Shown: positions 15,666-26,212, numbered from the stretch's first letter. The stretch is DNA of 64,000 nt from Pedobacter segetis (GCF_016623585.1 NZ_JAEHFY010000008.1:107072-171071), one strand, 5' to 3'. Translations and numbers: made by a program. Notes: a model not told the origin generated them from the sequence alone.

Positions 15666-18563
15666 TTGAAAATATCACAAAAGGGATTTCTTGTTTTTTT
15701 GAGTGTGTTATTTTGCATGATCACAATTAGTTGTTCTTCTAAAAAGAAAAGCGGTAAGAAAACTAAATTTATGAAAAATGTAACGGCGCATTATAACATT
15801 TATTTTAATGCCCGCGAGCAGCTAAAAGAAAGTAAACTAACCATAAGAAACTCAAGAGAAGATGATTTTAGCCAAACCTTGTCCATTTTCCCATTGCCAG
15901 ACGAGTCATCATCTGCAAATGAAGAAGAAAACCTTAATACCGTTATTACTAAAGTTAATAGAATAGCGGTAGAAAAATATGATAGCAAATGGTTAGATGA
16001 TTCATTTTTGTTGTTGGCTGAGGCTGAGTACCTAAAAAGGGACTTTTATAACGCAATTGAGTACGATAGCTATGTAAGCATTACTTTCCCTGATGAGAAA
16101 AAGAATAAAATTGCGGCTTATTTGGGGCAGGTAAAAAGTGATTTTGCGCTAGACCTTAACGATGAGGCAGATTCTGTTTTAAAATTAGCTAAAGCCTTAA
16201 ATTTTAAATATCAACAAGATGAATTAGAGGCTTCACAAGCAGAGCTTGCGTTACGTAAAAACAACCTACCAGAGGCTATTGACCATCTTTCAAAAGCCGT
16301 AGGGCAAACCAAAGAAAAATATCTAAAAACAAGATGGAGATATATTTTAGCACAATTGCAAGAGAAAAACGGACAACCCGATAAAGCAGCCTTCAATTAT
16401 GATAAAATCGCAAAAAGCAATGCGGCCTTTGAAATATCTTTTAATGCCAATTTATCTAAAATTAGGATTACGGAAAACCAACAAGGAAAAGAGTTTGATA
16501 AGATCGCTACTTTAAAAAGGTTATTAAAAGAAGATAAGAACCAAGAATTTAAAGAGCAAATTTATTACCAGATCGGAAATGCCTACGCAGACAAAAATGA
16601 CTTGGCAAATGCCGATCTTTTTTATTCTACTTCTGCCCATACGGTTCCGGGTACGGTTAAGCAAAAAGGCTTGAGTTACCTTAAATTAGCACAGATCAAT
16701 TTTGAGCAATTAAAGGATTACAAGAAATCTCAGCTCTATTATGATAGTACTTTGCAATATTTGCCTAAAACCTATCCGGGCTATAACGAGATAGCCGTTA
16801 AAGCAAACAATCTTCAATATTTGGCAGATAGATTAAACATTATAGACGATCAAAAAGAACTGTTGCAACTTTCTAATCTTTCTGAAGATGATCTGGCTAA
16901 AAAATTGGATCAGAAATTTGTAGTGAAAACAGCTTTAGACCCAAATCAAAACAGTATTGTAAATAGCGGGGCTTTAACAAGCATACAAGATTTTTCTGCC
17001 TCTAACAAAACAGCGGGCACTTTTTATTTTTATAATAATGCGGCATTAAGCCAGGGTTTATCATCGTTTAAACAAAAATGGGGAAACAGAAAGTTGGCGG
17101 ATAATTGGCGTATTAGCGATGTGAGCTTGCCAACAGAGGCGGCAAAAAACGGGAATTATCCCAGTAACCTAGGAACCGGGGTTGATGCAGATATTTCTAC
17201 CATTGGCGAAAATGTAGATTCTTTGAAAGCGAGGTTTATCAGAACAATTCCTTACAGCCCTTACCAAAAGTTTCAAGCTAATAATAAGATCGCTAAAGCC
17301 TTGTATGAGATTGCCGGTTTCTACAAAGATGTTTTGAAAGACAATTTGGAGGCTGTAGAAGCTTATGAAGCTATCGTTTTAAATTATCCCAATCAAGAAA
17401 ATGCTGCCAGTATATATTATCAACTATATAGATTAACGGCCGCTATGGATAAAAACACTTCTGAAAAATATAAACAAGAACTGTTAGAAAAATATCCAGG
17501 CTCTATATATGCCAAAACAATTTTGGACCCAAATTATGGTAAAGATGCCGAACTTTTAAAACAGAAAATCAAAGACTATTATGATGCTGTTTATGAAACA
17601 TACAAACTAAAGAAGTACGATGAGGTATTAAAAAAAATAGATGATTTAAAAGCTAAAGTTGATGACTTTAAAGAGATGGATGCAAAATACGCCTATTTAA
17701 AATCGTTGGCTATTGGCCATACACAAAAAGCACCCGTATTTTTGGCTAGTTTAAATGAAATAGCTACCAACTATCCTAATGATGCTGAGGTTACACCAAG
17801 GGTTAAAAAGCAGATCAGCTTTATTGAGGCAAACCAAACAGCTTTTAATTTAAGACCTACCGCTTTGATAGATCAAGACGGAAATGACTATTTATTAGAT
17901 CGACCTGTTTTTGTAGATATTCCTAAAATAGAGGATAAAAAACCCGAACCTATTAAAGTTGTTGCCGAAGCAAAAAAAGTTGATGAGCCCAAGCAGGAAA
18001 AGCCAAAAGTAACAGAACCCAAAAAGGAAGAACCTAAAGAGGAGATAAAACCAGTAGAACAGGTTACGAAAATTGAAAACCCGGCAATAGCAATTCCCAA
18101 TAACGAAGTTGGTAAAGAGGCTCCAATCGTTCCTGAAGTATTAAAACCGGTACCGGTAGCAGAAGAACCAAAGGTAATAGTGCCAGAAAAGCCCAAAGCT
18201 ATTGAGTTTACGGATAATACCAGGCAGAAATACTTTATTGTGATAGATATTTCTGACCCAAAACAAAATATTGCCCAGCCGTTTTCTAAGCTATCTCAAT
18301 ATTTTTATTCTAAATTTGACCCCTCATCTGTAAGGCTGGTGATCAGGGTTGTTGGAGGTACAGAAAAGTTTATCATCATCAGTGGCGATTTTTACACCCA
18401 ACAAGAGGTACAAACTGTTTCTGATGATCTAAACAGTAGTTTGCCTAAAATTATGGAAGGCCAAACAAACCTTTATCAAAAGTTTGTGGTGTCTGAAAGT
18501 AATTTAAAGCTTTTGGTAAGTAAGGATGCCATTGATCAGTACTTAAAATTTATTTCGAAATAA
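15666..18563 (+). CDS. sprE: Gliding motility/T9SS lipoprotein SprE (PorW)
   Basis: A 965-residue lipoprotein with lipobox Cys23 (CMITISC), many TPR-like helical repeats between about residues 40 and 740, a Pro/Lys/Glu-rich linker (about 760-850), and a C-terminal folded domain. The AHYNIYFNAREQLKES segment near the N-terminus is typical of SprE/PorW, an outer-membrane-associated factor of type IX secretion and gliding. The start is TTG 15666; the next ATG (15718) would destroy the signal peptide. Its stop overlaps the next gene's ATG by one base (TAATG). Confidence 0.88.
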   Translation: MKISQKGFLVFLSVLFCMITISCSSKKKSGKKTKFMKNVTAHYNIYFNAREQLKESKLTIRNSREDDFSQTLSIFPLPDESSSANEEENLNTVITKVNRIAVEKYDSKWLDDSFLLLAEAEYLKRDFYNAIEYDSYVSITFPDEKKNKIAAYLGQVKSDFALDLNDEADSVLKLAKALNFKYQQDELEASQAELALRKNNLPEAIDHLSKAVGQTKEKYLKTRWRYILAQLQEKNGQPDKAAFNYDKIAKSNAAFEISFNANLSKIRITENQQGKEFDKIATLKRLLKEDKNQEFKEQIYYQIGNAYADKNDLANADLFYSTSAHTVPGTVKQKGLSYLKLAQINFEQLKDYKKSQLYYDSTLQYLPKTYPGYNEIAVKANNLQYLADRLNIIDDQKELLQLSNLSEDDLAKKLDQKFVVKTALDPNQNSIVNSGALTSIQDFSASNKTAGTFYFYNNAALSQGLSSFKQKWGNRKLADNWRISDVSLPTEAAKNGNYPSNLGTGVDADISTIGENVDSLKARFIRTIPYSPYQKFQANNKIAKALYEIAGFYKDVLKDNLEAVEAYEAIVLNYPNQENAASIYYQLYRLTAAMDKNTSEKYKQELLEKYPGSIYAKTILDPNYGKDAELLKQKIKDYYDAVYETYKLKKYDEVLKKIDDLKAKVDDFKEMDAKYAYLKSLAIGHTQKAPVFLASLNEIATNYPNDAEVTPRVKKQISFIEANQTAFNLRPTALIDQDGNDYLLDRPVFVDIPKIEDKKPEPIKVVAEAKKVDEPKQEKPKVTEPKKEEPKEEIKPVEQVTKIENPAIAIPNNEVGKEAPIVPEVLKPVPVAEEPKVIVPEKPKAIEFTDNTRQKYFIVIDISDPKQNIAQPFSKLSQYFYSKFDPSSVRLVIRVVGGTEKFIIISGDFYTQQEVQTVSDDLNSSLPKIMEGQTNLYQKFVVSESNLKLLVSKDAIDQYLKFISK

Positions 18564-20818
18564 TGCAAAAGAAAGAAACACTAACCAATAGTGATATACA
18601 GAGATATACCGGGATTTTTTGGAAGACTATTTTAGGGTTTTTTCTGTTTTTCACTTTGATCATCTTAGCTACTAGTTTTGGCTTATTTGGAGAACTGCCG
18701 TCTTTTAGAGATTTAGAAAACCCAAAAAGCAACCAAGCATCCATTATTTATACCGCTGATAAAAATGAGCTGGGCAATTATTTTGTTCAAAATAGATCTA
18801 ATGTTCGCTATCAAGAGATTTCTCCCAATGTAATTAATGCTTTAATTTCTACAGAAGATGTGAGGTTTAAAGAGCATTCTGGGATAGATTTTAAAAGAAC
18901 TTTTACCATCTTTTTTTATAATTTAATCGGTAAAAAACAAGGTGGAAGTACCATTACACAACAATTGGCTTTAAATTTATTCTCTGGCGAACCAAGGGCA
19001 AAATCTGCTTTTAAGCGCATACCTCAAAAACTAAGAGAGCTAATTGTTGCAATCAAATTAGAGCGTAACTACACAAAAGAAGAAATAATTACCATGTACC
19101 TTAATACGGTAGATTTTGGTAACAACTCTTATGGTATTAAAGCGGCAGCCCACACTTATTTTAATGTCTCGCCAGCAAATTTAAGCGCCTCCCAAGCTGC
19201 AACCCTAGTGGGTATATTAAAAGGTGTCACTTTGTACTCGCCAACCAGAAATCCAGAGCGTTCTTTAGGGCGCAGAAACTTGATTTTGAGCAAAATGGCC
19301 GATCAAAATTATATCACTCAAGAAAATTATCAGACATCAAAAGCACTCCCTTTAGATTTGCATTTTAGGCCAACAAACCATAACGAAGGTTTGGCAACCT
19401 ATTTCAGAACAATCTTAAAACAAGACATTCAAAAAACCTTTAATGATCTATCCATTACCAAGGCAGACGGAACCCCATATGATCTAGATCGCGATGGCTT
19501 AAAAATTTATACCACCATAGATTCTAAGATGCAGAAATATGCGGAAGAAGCCCAAAGGGATTATATGAAAGATTTACAGAAGCAATTTAACGCACATTGG
19601 AAAGGTAGAAATCCTTTTAAAGGTAATGAGGCATTGTTGATCCAAGGGATGAAAAGATCAGATAGGTACGCCGCTTTAAAAGAAGCCGGTAAATCTGATG
19701 AAGAGATAAAGGAAAGTTTTAATACACCGGTAAGCATGAGCCTTTTTACCTGGAAAGGCGATATTGATACCACCATGACCCCGATGGATTCTATAAAATA
19801 CTATAAAATGATCTTGCGTAACTCTATGATGGCAATGGACCCCAAAACCGGGGATGTGAAAGCCTGGGTAGGAGGGATAGATTACGAGCATTTTAAATAC
19901 GATCAAGTTAAAATGGGTACAAGGCAAGTTGGCTCAACCGCAAAACCTTTTACTTATGCCGTAGGCATTCAGCATGGTTATTCGCCTTGTTACGAGGTAA
20001 ATAATGTGCCATTTACGGTAACAGGTTATGGCGAACCTTGGACACCAAATGGCTATGGGTCTATTCCCGGCATTTTAACACTGCGCAAAGCATTAGCAAA
20101 TTCCCAAAACTATATTACTGCTTGGTTAATGCAGCAAGTTGGCCCCACAGAAGTTGCTAATCTGATTAAAAGAATGGGCATTACATCGCCTGTGCCACCT
20201 TACCCTTCAATTGCGTTGGGATCTTTTGAAGCCTCTGTTTATGATATGACTGGTGCATATAGTGCTTTTGTAAACCATGGTGTTTGGACAGAGCCAACCT
20301 ATTTAACCAGGATCGAGGATAAAAACGGAAATGAATTATATAGCCGTAAACCTAAAGTTGTACAAGCCTTAAATGATCAACATGCTTACGTAATGACCTA
20401 TATGTTAAAAGGGGTTGTAGAAGAAGGAACCGGTGTGAGGTTGAGGTATAAATATGGTTTAACAAACCCGATCGGGGGTAAAACAGGAACCACACAAAAT
20501 AACTCTGATGGTTGGTTTATGGGGATTACCCCACAATTGGTTGCAGGTGTTTGGACAGGTTGCGAGGATAGGGCCATCCATTTTAGGACCACAAACTTGG
20601 GCGAAGGGGCAAACACCGCATTGCCCATATTTGCGCTTTTTATGAAAAAAGTTTATGCCGATCCTTCTTTAGGGATAAAAAAGGGAGACTTTGAGCCACC
20701 AAAGGGCGGTTTAAATATCACCTTAGATTGTAACCAATACCAAGCACCTAATCAAAATCAAGGCAATGGCAACCCTAAGTCAACCGGTTCAGATTTAGAT
20801 GAACGGCTAGGGTTTTAA
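18563..20818 (+). CDS. Class A penicillin-binding protein 1A
   Basis: A 751-residue bifunctional peptidoglycan synthase: cytoplasmic tail, membrane helix (about 23-43), a glycosyltransferase domain with the STEDVRFKEHSGID motif near residue 95, then a transpeptidase domain with the SxxK serine in STAK, SQN and KTGTT. It is translationally linked to sprE by a 1-nt overlap. An inserted Lys-rich stretch (QKQFNAHWKGRNPF and after) separates the domains, as in other Bacteroidota PBPs. Confidence 0.95.
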   Translation: MQKKETLTNSDIQRYTGIFWKTILGFFLFFTLIILATSFGLFGELPSFRDLENPKSNQASIIYTADKNELGNYFVQNRSNVRYQEISPNVINALISTEDVRFKEHSGIDFKRTFTIFFYNLIGKKQGGSTITQQLALNLFSGEPRAKSAFKRIPQKLRELIVAIKLERNYTKEEIITMYLNTVDFGNNSYGIKAAAHTYFNVSPANLSASQAATLVGILKGVTLYSPTRNPERSLGRRNLILSKMADQNYITQENYQTSKALPLDLHFRPTNHNEGLATYFRTILKQDIQKTFNDLSITKADGTPYDLDRDGLKIYTTIDSKMQKYAEEAQRDYMKDLQKQFNAHWKGRNPFKGNEALLIQGMKRSDRYAALKEAGKSDEEIKESFNTPVSMSLFTWKGDIDTTMTPMDSIKYYKMILRNSMMAMDPKTGDVKAWVGGIDYEHFKYDQVKMGTRQVGSTAKPFTYAVGIQHGYSPCYEVNNVPFTVTGYGEPWTPNGYGSIPGILTLRKALANSQNYITAWLMQQVGPTEVANLIKRMGITSPVPPYPSIALGSFEASVYDMTGAYSAFVNHGVWTEPTYLTRIEDKNGNELYSRKPKVVQALNDQHAYVMTYMLKGVVEEGTGVRLRYKYGLTNPIGGKTGTTQNNSDGWFMGITPQLVAGVWTGCEDRAIHFRTTNLGEGANTALPIFALFMKKVYADPSLGIKKGDFEPPKGGLNITLDCNQYQAPNQNQGNGNPKSTGSDLDERLGF

Positions 20819-20853
20819 AAAATATTAGTATTTGCTAAGACTGTTTTGCGAAA

Positions 20854-20950
20854 TTGTCATTCCGAATTTATTTCGGAATCTCATCAGAATAAGTTCTCAC
20901 ATTGTCTGCTAATCTGCAATTGAGATACTGAAACAAGTTCAGCATGACAA
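20854..20950. repeat. Inverted-repeat-bounded extragenic element
   Basis: A 97-bp element bounded by perfect 7-bp inverted repeats (TTGTCAT at 20854-20860, ATGACAA at 20944-20950). It contains an internal palindrome (TTCCGAATTTATTTCGGAA) and GAGATACTGAAACAAG near the right end. This kind of sequence is familiar as a dispersed intergenic repeat in Bacteroidota; only one copy is in this window. Confidence 0.65.
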
Positions 20951-20977
20951 ATTCTATATTTGAGAATACATCCTTTT

Positions 20978-20985
20978 TATTTTTG
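20978..20985 (+). promoter_or_regulatory. Putative -7 box of uvrC
   Basis: TATTTTTG matches TAnnTTTG and ends 8 nt before the uvrC ATG, implying a leader of only a few nucleotides; no good -33 element at the usual distance. Confidence 0.35.
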
Positions 20986-20993
20986 TAGATCTT

Positions 20994-22802
20994 ATGTTCG
21001 ATTATAAAGCTGCACTTAAAAATATCCCGCATAAACCAGGTGTTTATCAATATTATGATGCGCACAAAGAATTGATCTATATCGGCAAGGCCAAAGATCT
21101 AAGAAATAGAGTTGCTTCTTATTTTAATAACGATACCTACAAGGTAAACGCAAAGACAAAGGTTTTAGTAAGTAAGATCAATCATATCAGTTTTACCATT
21201 GTTGATACCGAGATTGACGCTTGGCTATTAGAAAACAGTTTGATAAAGAAGCACCAACCTAGGTACAATATCATGCTGAAGGATGATAAAACCTACCCAT
21301 GGATTGTTATCAAAAACGAAAAGTTTCCACGCATACAATGGACCAGAAGGCTGGTTAAAGATGGCTCGAAATATTTGGGCCCATACCCATCTGTTAGTAT
21401 GATGCACTCTATTTTAGGTTTGATCAAAGAAACCTACCAGTTGCGTACTTGTAGTTTGCCCTTAAATGAGGAAAATATACTGGCCGGAAAGTTTAAGGTA
21501 TGTTTAGAATACCAGATCGGCAATTGTAAAGGGCCTTGTGAAAACCATCAAAATGAAGAAGATTATAATCAATCTATAGAAGAAATCAAAGATATACTTA
21601 ACGGTAAAACGGGGCAGGTTTTAAAGCAGTTAAAAGATAAGATAAATGAGGCTGCTAGTGAATTAAATTTCGAAACCGCCCATCACTTACAGCGTAAATA
21701 CGAACTTTTAGAGAAATATCAGAGCAAATCTACTGTTGTAAACTCTTCTATCACAGAGGTGGATGTTTTTAGTATCGCATCTGATGAGAAGTTTGGTTTT
21801 GTAAATTACCTAAAGGTGATGCATGGTACCATCATCCAAACCCAAACCATAGAGATAAAGAAAAAATTAGACGAGTCTGATGAAGACCTGCTTTCGATAG
21901 CCATTTCAGAATTTAGGTCGCGTTTTCAAAGCCAATCGAAAGAAATCATAGTCCCTTTTGAAATGGATATAGAAGATGAAAACGTAAAATTTACCGTACC
22001 GAAGCAAGGGGAGAAAAAGAAGCTTTTAGAACTATCACAAAAAAACGTATTGTTTTTTAAAAAGGATAGGATAGAACAATACGAAAAGCTAAACCCCGAT
22101 CTAAGAACAGATCGTTTGCTTACGCAGATGCAAAAAGATCTGAGGTTGAGCGAACTTCCAAGGCATATAGAATGTTTTGATAACTCCAACTTTCAAGGAA
22201 AATACCCAGTTTCTGCCATTGTAGTTTTTAAGGATGCCAAACCATCAAAGAAAGATTACAGGCATTTTAACGTAAAAACTGTTGAAGGCCCAAATGATTT
22301 TGCAACGATGGAGGAGGCTGTTTTTAGAAGGTACAGAAGAATGTTAGAAGAAACATCGCCATTGCCCCAACTTATTGTTATAGATGGAGGGAAAGGGCAA
22401 TTATCATCTGCTGTAAAAAGCTTGAAACTTTTGGGTATTTATGATAAGGTTGCGATAATTGGTATTGCCAAACGCTTAGAAGAACTATATTATCCGGGCG
22501 ATCAATATCCTTTATATTTGGATAAAAAATCAGAAACTTTAAAGATCATCCAACAATTAAGGGATGAGGCACACAGGTTTGGTATTACCTTCCATAGAAA
22601 AAAAAGAGACCAAGGAACATTAAAAACAGAACTAGAATTAATTACCGGAATAGGTAAAACATCGTCAGAAAAACTATTGAGCCGTTTTAAATCGGTAAAA
22701 AAAATAAAAGAAGCAACAGAAAAAGAGCTTTTAGAAATCGTAAACACTAAACAAGCAAAAGCGATATTGGATTTCTTCCATCAAAAAAGCCCTTCCGAAT
22801 AG
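20994..22802 (+). CDS. uvrC: Excinuclease ABC subunit C
   Basis: A 602-residue UvrC, the nuclease subunit making both incisions in nucleotide excision repair. The N-terminal GIY-YIG domain (GVYQYY...IYIGKAKDLRNRV) cuts 3', the UVR motif is near residues 205-240, the UvrC/RNase H-like domain (IECFDNSNFQG, VIDGGKGQL) cuts 5', and a C-terminal HhH pair (LITGIGKTSSEKLL) follows. Length is normal. Its stop codon lies inside a terminator hairpin. Confidence 0.98.
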   Translation: MFDYKAALKNIPHKPGVYQYYDAHKELIYIGKAKDLRNRVASYFNNDTYKVNAKTKVLVSKINHISFTIVDTEIDAWLLENSLIKKHQPRYNIMLKDDKTYPWIVIKNEKFPRIQWTRRLVKDGSKYLGPYPSVSMMHSILGLIKETYQLRTCSLPLNEENILAGKFKVCLEYQIGNCKGPCENHQNEEDYNQSIEEIKDILNGKTGQVLKQLKDKINEAASELNFETAHHLQRKYELLEKYQSKSTVVNSSITEVDVFSIASDEKFGFVNYLKVMHGTIIQTQTIEIKKKLDESDEDLLSIAISEFRSRFQSQSKEIIVPFEMDIEDENVKFTVPKQGEKKKLLELSQKNVLFFKKDRIEQYEKLNPDLRTDRLLTQMQKDLRLSELPRHIECFDNSNFQGKYPVSAIVVFKDAKPSKKDYRHFNVKTVEGPNDFATMEEAVFRRYRRMLEETSPLPQLIVIDGGKGQLSSAVKSLKLLGIYDKVAIIGIAKRLEELYYPGDQYPLYLDKKSETLKIIQQLRDEAHRFGITFHRKKRDQGTLKTELELITGIGKTSSEKLLSRFKSVKKIKEATEKELLEIVNTKQAKAILDFFHQKSPSE

Positions 22803-22812
22803 AAAGGGCTTT
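22786..22812. terminator. Terminator of uvrC, shared by converging gldN
   Basis: AAAGCCCTT / AAGGGCTTT (9-bp stem, 9-nt loop) spans the uvrC stop codon and is followed by CTTTTGG on the plus strand. On the minus strand it is followed by TTTGATGG, so it may also serve the gld operon. Confidence 0.7.
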
Positions 22813-22831
22813 CTTTTGGGTTTTAGTAGCT

Positions 22832-23782
22832 TTATTGTTTCCACATATCTTGTTCATATTGGATCAAAGATTTTTTAATCCGATCAGATTCTAATAACTT
22901 ATCCAAACCCGATTTTAAATCTGGTCTTGTGGCTAAGCTATTACCCTCTGGGTTAGATTCTTCTACAATTACGCTAGAGAAATATCTTAACTGAAATACA
23001 TCGTCAAAAGTATATCTGATTTTTTCGTTAGGATGATAAACAGTGAATTTGCATAGATAATCCCTTACGGTTGGGTAATTTACCCAAAATAAAGGAGTCA
23101 TATCTGCACCTACTTCTCCCAGTTTTATTTGTGGATCTGCCAAATTTTTATTTTCTGGACTTAAAGTAGCCAAAATATTGTTTCCGGGATAAACGATACC
23201 CATTGCAATGATAAAAGATTTGAATTCTGATCTATTGGTATCAAAATACCAATCTTCAATTACCCTTAAAGCTAATTTTGAAGTTACCTTCATGTCTCCG
23301 TACTGCCTTGGGCCAAAAGAACCAACTTTACTATCTAAGATACCTTTTAAGGCATCTGCTTCTTGTGGTATAGGTTCTTTTAATTGCCCAACGTTTTTAT
23401 CCCATTGTTGGTAAGCTTCAATTTTGAAACCATCCACGCCCCTCATTAAAACATCTATGAAATTCTTTTCCATATCTGCCGGCACTAAATATCGGTTTGC
23501 TGGATCTGCAAAGTAAATATCCCTAATGATCCTTTTGGCAAAGATAACATCATCACTTTTTACGCGAGGCAAAGCAGGGGCGCATTTAACTTCTGATTTG
23601 CCCATATCTTTTTCCCTCGCAGCTTTATCTTCTTCAGATTGTTGGAAGATGGAATAAATAGGTTTTACTTGTTTTTTAATAGTGTCTGCCGTACCACTTG
23701 CTACCGGAGTAACGGTTGGGTTTTGCGCAAATGCAAAACTTACAACAAACATTAGCGTTAAGTAAATTAAAATCTTTTTCAT
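22832..23782 (-). CDS. gldN: Gliding motility/T9SS protein GldN (PorN)
   Basis: A 316-residue exported protein with a signal peptide (residues 1-19, FAFAQN). It matches GldN/PorN, a periplasmic partner of the outer-membrane lipoprotein GldK; together they form the large ring of the type IX secretion system. Family segments include DVIFAKRIIRDIYFADPANR and RYFSSVIVEESNPEG. It is last in the gldK-L-M-N operon, 2 nt after gldM. Confidence 0.95.
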   Translation of the reverse strand: MKKILIYLTLMFVVSFAFAQNPTVTPVASGTADTIKKQVKPIYSIFQQSEEDKAAREKDMGKSEVKCAPALPRVKSDDVIFAKRIIRDIYFADPANRYLVPADMEKNFIDVLMRGVDGFKIEAYQQWDKNVGQLKEPIPQEADALKGILDSKVGSFGPRQYGDMKVTSKLALRVIEDWYFDTNRSEFKSFIIAMGIVYPGNNILATLSPENKNLADPQIKLGEVGADMTPLFWVNYPTVRDYLCKFTVYHPNEKIRYTFDDVFQLRYFSSVIVEESNPEGNSLATRPDLKSGLDKLLESDRIKKSLIQYEQDMWKQ

Positions 23783-23784
23783 AA

Positions 23785-25311
23785 TTAATTTGCTGAAACT
23801 GATACTACATTATCTAATTTTCTGGTTGTGTTATCTTCGCCATGTGCTTCAATATTCTGAAACGTAACAATATCCCCAGCAGTTAAAGTATTCATAATCC
23901 TTTTGATATCGCTAGTAAAACTACCGTCTGATGATTGAAGGATGATAGGATCTTGTCTGTATTTAGAAAATAGAACGGTAAATTTTGTTACGGTAAATTT
24001 TAGGTCAAAATCAAAATCTTTCAGTTCTGCCTCTAATCTATTTGTTGATTTTAGCGTAGATAGAGGAACTCTACCAGAAACCTTACCCGCAAAAGTTGCA
24101 ATTGGATCTGGTACTCTTTTTACCCTAAATTTTGTGGAACCCAAAATTTGGTTTTTTCCTTTTTCTATTTCTGCAGAAACGGTAACGGTTGCCTCGGTTC
24201 CACCGTTAACCTTCACAATATAACTTCCGTTAGCTCCAGAAATAGAACCACCACTAATGCTTACTTTTAAATTTTCTTTAGGGATACCTGGTGCCGATAC
24301 CGATACCGGATTGGCAACTCCCATATAAAAAACGTTCATTTTATCTGGAGAAACAACCGCAGAAGGCCTTGCTACTTGATATTCTATAGGATCGGTTGTG
24401 AAAGATTTGATTTCTCCGCTTGTAGGATCTTTAAAAGAAACGGTACCTGTCCATTTATAAACACCTTCTTTTGTGCCACCAGATTTATATTTGCCCACGC
24501 CACCTTCGTTAGGTAAAGTAGCTCCGTTTACGGTTGCGGTAATAGGAATGCTAGAACTACCAGCGGTTAAAAACACATCGGCTTCATAGGTTTGGCCAGC
24601 TAATATATAGCTGCTTTTCGCAACCGCAACAGCTCTGTAAGAATCTACCACACCACCACCTGTTGTTTCTTGGTATAATTTGTTAATTACATAAGCTTCC
24701 GCGTTTTTTGCATCGTTTTGAAACTTGGATAAAAGGGTAATAGTTGATGTTAATGGTTTTCCTTCGCCAAAATTATAATCGGCCCAAGATTGGCTTGTAC
24801 CTGTACTTTTGTTTATTTTGGGCCATTCTAGTTCTAAACCGATACCTTTTGGGCTCTGGCCTATCAAGGCACTTAATTTTTTAGCAGCTTCTTCTATTTT
24901 TTTCTGTAAAGCATCGCCTTTTTTACCTTCTACCAGTTCTTTATGGGAAATACCCAGGTCGTCTCTCTTTTTTAAATCGCCATTGGCATCTAAACCATCG
25001 GTTTCTTTAATTAATTCTTGTTTTACTTTTTCAATTTCTGCAACAATACCGTCGCCTATGTTTTTGGCATCTTTTGCTTTATTGTAGTTTACTTCTGCTT
25101 TTTTTGGAGCGTTATCATAATAATTCTTGAAAAGCGTCATGATAAACTTTAAACGATCGTTCATGTTATCATTACTTTTTTCTAAACCATCTCTTACTGT
25201 TTTAAAGGCATCCAATACGGTATTACTTACGTTTAACGCTAACATTGCCATTAGCACCAAATACATAATACCGATCATCTTCTGCCTTGGGGTTTCCTTA
25301 CCGCCTGCCAT
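23785..25311 (-). CDS. gldM: Gliding motility/T9SS motor protein GldM (PorM)
   Basis: A 508-residue protein with one N-terminal membrane helix (about 12-32, PRQKMIGIMYLVLMAML) and a long periplasmic region of helical then beta domains. GldM and GldL form the proton-powered inner-membrane motor of the T9SS; the GldM periplasmic domains reach the GldK/N ring. Length and order in the operon are normal. Confidence 0.96.
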   Translation of the reverse strand: MAGGKETPRQKMIGIMYLVLMAMLALNVSNTVLDAFKTVRDGLEKSNDNMNDRLKFIMTLFKNYYDNAPKKAEVNYNKAKDAKNIGDGIVAEIEKVKQELIKETDGLDANGDLKKRDDLGISHKELVEGKKGDALQKKIEEAAKKLSALIGQSPKGIGLELEWPKINKSTGTSQSWADYNFGEGKPLTSTITLLSKFQNDAKNAEAYVINKLYQETTGGGVVDSYRAVAVAKSSYILAGQTYEADVFLTAGSSSIPITATVNGATLPNEGGVGKYKSGGTKEGVYKWTGTVSFKDPTSGEIKSFTTDPIEYQVARPSAVVSPDKMNVFYMGVANPVSVSAPGIPKENLKVSISGGSISGANGSYIVKVNGGTEATVTVSAEIEKGKNQILGSTKFRVKRVPDPIATFAGKVSGRVPLSTLKSTNRLEAELKDFDFDLKFTVTKFTVLFSKYRQDPIILQSSDGSFTSDIKRIMNTLTAGDIVTFQNIEAHGEDNTTRKLDNVVSVSAN

Positions 25312-25356
25312 ATCTTAAATCTTTAAGCTTGTTTAAATAAAATAATAATGAGTTAG

Positions 25357-26157
25357 TTAAGCTCTAGGTTGGTTCATGGCAGAAAGCATATTGCCATAAA
25401 CAGCGTTTAAGCTTGATAGATTTTTTGATAGCTTAGCAACTTCATCTTTAAATTGCTTAGAATCATCCATCGATTCATTAAAATTAGACATGGTTTGTGA
25501 TAAGTTAGCGTAAAACTTATTCATGGATTTTAAATGTGCGCTAGAATCTTGTAATTCTAATTCGTACACAGCATTTAATGCAGAGATATTTTTACCCAAA
25601 TTACTTATTTGGTTATGATATTCTTTAGATCCGGTAGAAGCATTTGCAATTTCTGTAACGCCCGCCGTAGCTTGATCAAAAGCAGTACTTAAGCCAGAAG
25701 CTTTAGCAGAAGCGGTTTTTACGTTTGCCGCAAACTCATTGGTGGCAATGGTAGCATCTGCAGAATTAGAGATAGCACCTACTTTATTGCTGAAATTTTC
25801 TAATCCTTCTTTAATTTTGGCTACAACATCATCACCAACTTTTAAATCAGGGAAACCGCCGCCAGCAGAACCTTTTATCTCCAATTCGTTCAGTTTAACC
25901 GGTTTATTCATATCTATTGGGTTTCCTACAAAATCTTCTGAAAGTTGAGGATATACTTTTTCCCAATGAGGATCTTTATGTGGAGGTACAAAACCCATAA
26001 TAAAGAATAATAATGCTTCAGTACCCAAACCAATACCAATGATCATCTCGCCCCCAGGTAAGTGGAGGATTTTAAACATTGCACCGATGATTACAACTGT
26101 TGCGCCCCAAGATATAATTGCATCAAGGGTTATTTTGAATTTCTTTTTTTGAGCCAT
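25357..26157 (-). CDS. gldL: Gliding motility/T9SS motor protein GldL (PorL)
   Basis: A 266-residue inner-membrane protein with two N-terminal helices (about 13-30 and 37-57) and a long cytoplasmic helical domain. GldL supplies the proton channel of the GldLM motor; Glu47 inside helix 2 (GLGTEALLFF) corresponds to the conserved membrane glutamate of the family, with Glu37 also near the membrane. It lies 45 nt upstream of gldM. Confidence 0.96.
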   Translation of the reverse strand: MAQKKKFKITLDAIISWGATVVIIGAMFKILHLPGGEMIIGIGLGTEALLFFIMGFVPPHKDPHWEKVYPQLSEDFVGNPIDMNKPVKLNELEIKGSAGGGFPDLKVGDDVVAKIKEGLENFSNKVGAISNSADATIATNEFAANVKTASAKASGLSTAFDQATAGVTEIANASTGSKEYHNQISNLGKNISALNAVYELELQDSSAHLKSMNKFYANLSQTMSNFNESMDDSKQFKDEVAKLSKNLSSLNAVYGNMLSAMNQPRA

Positions 26158-26212
26158 TTTTTGAACGTTTTGATTTTTGTTTTATCGTGTTATTTATTGT
26201 GCTGTTAAGTGT

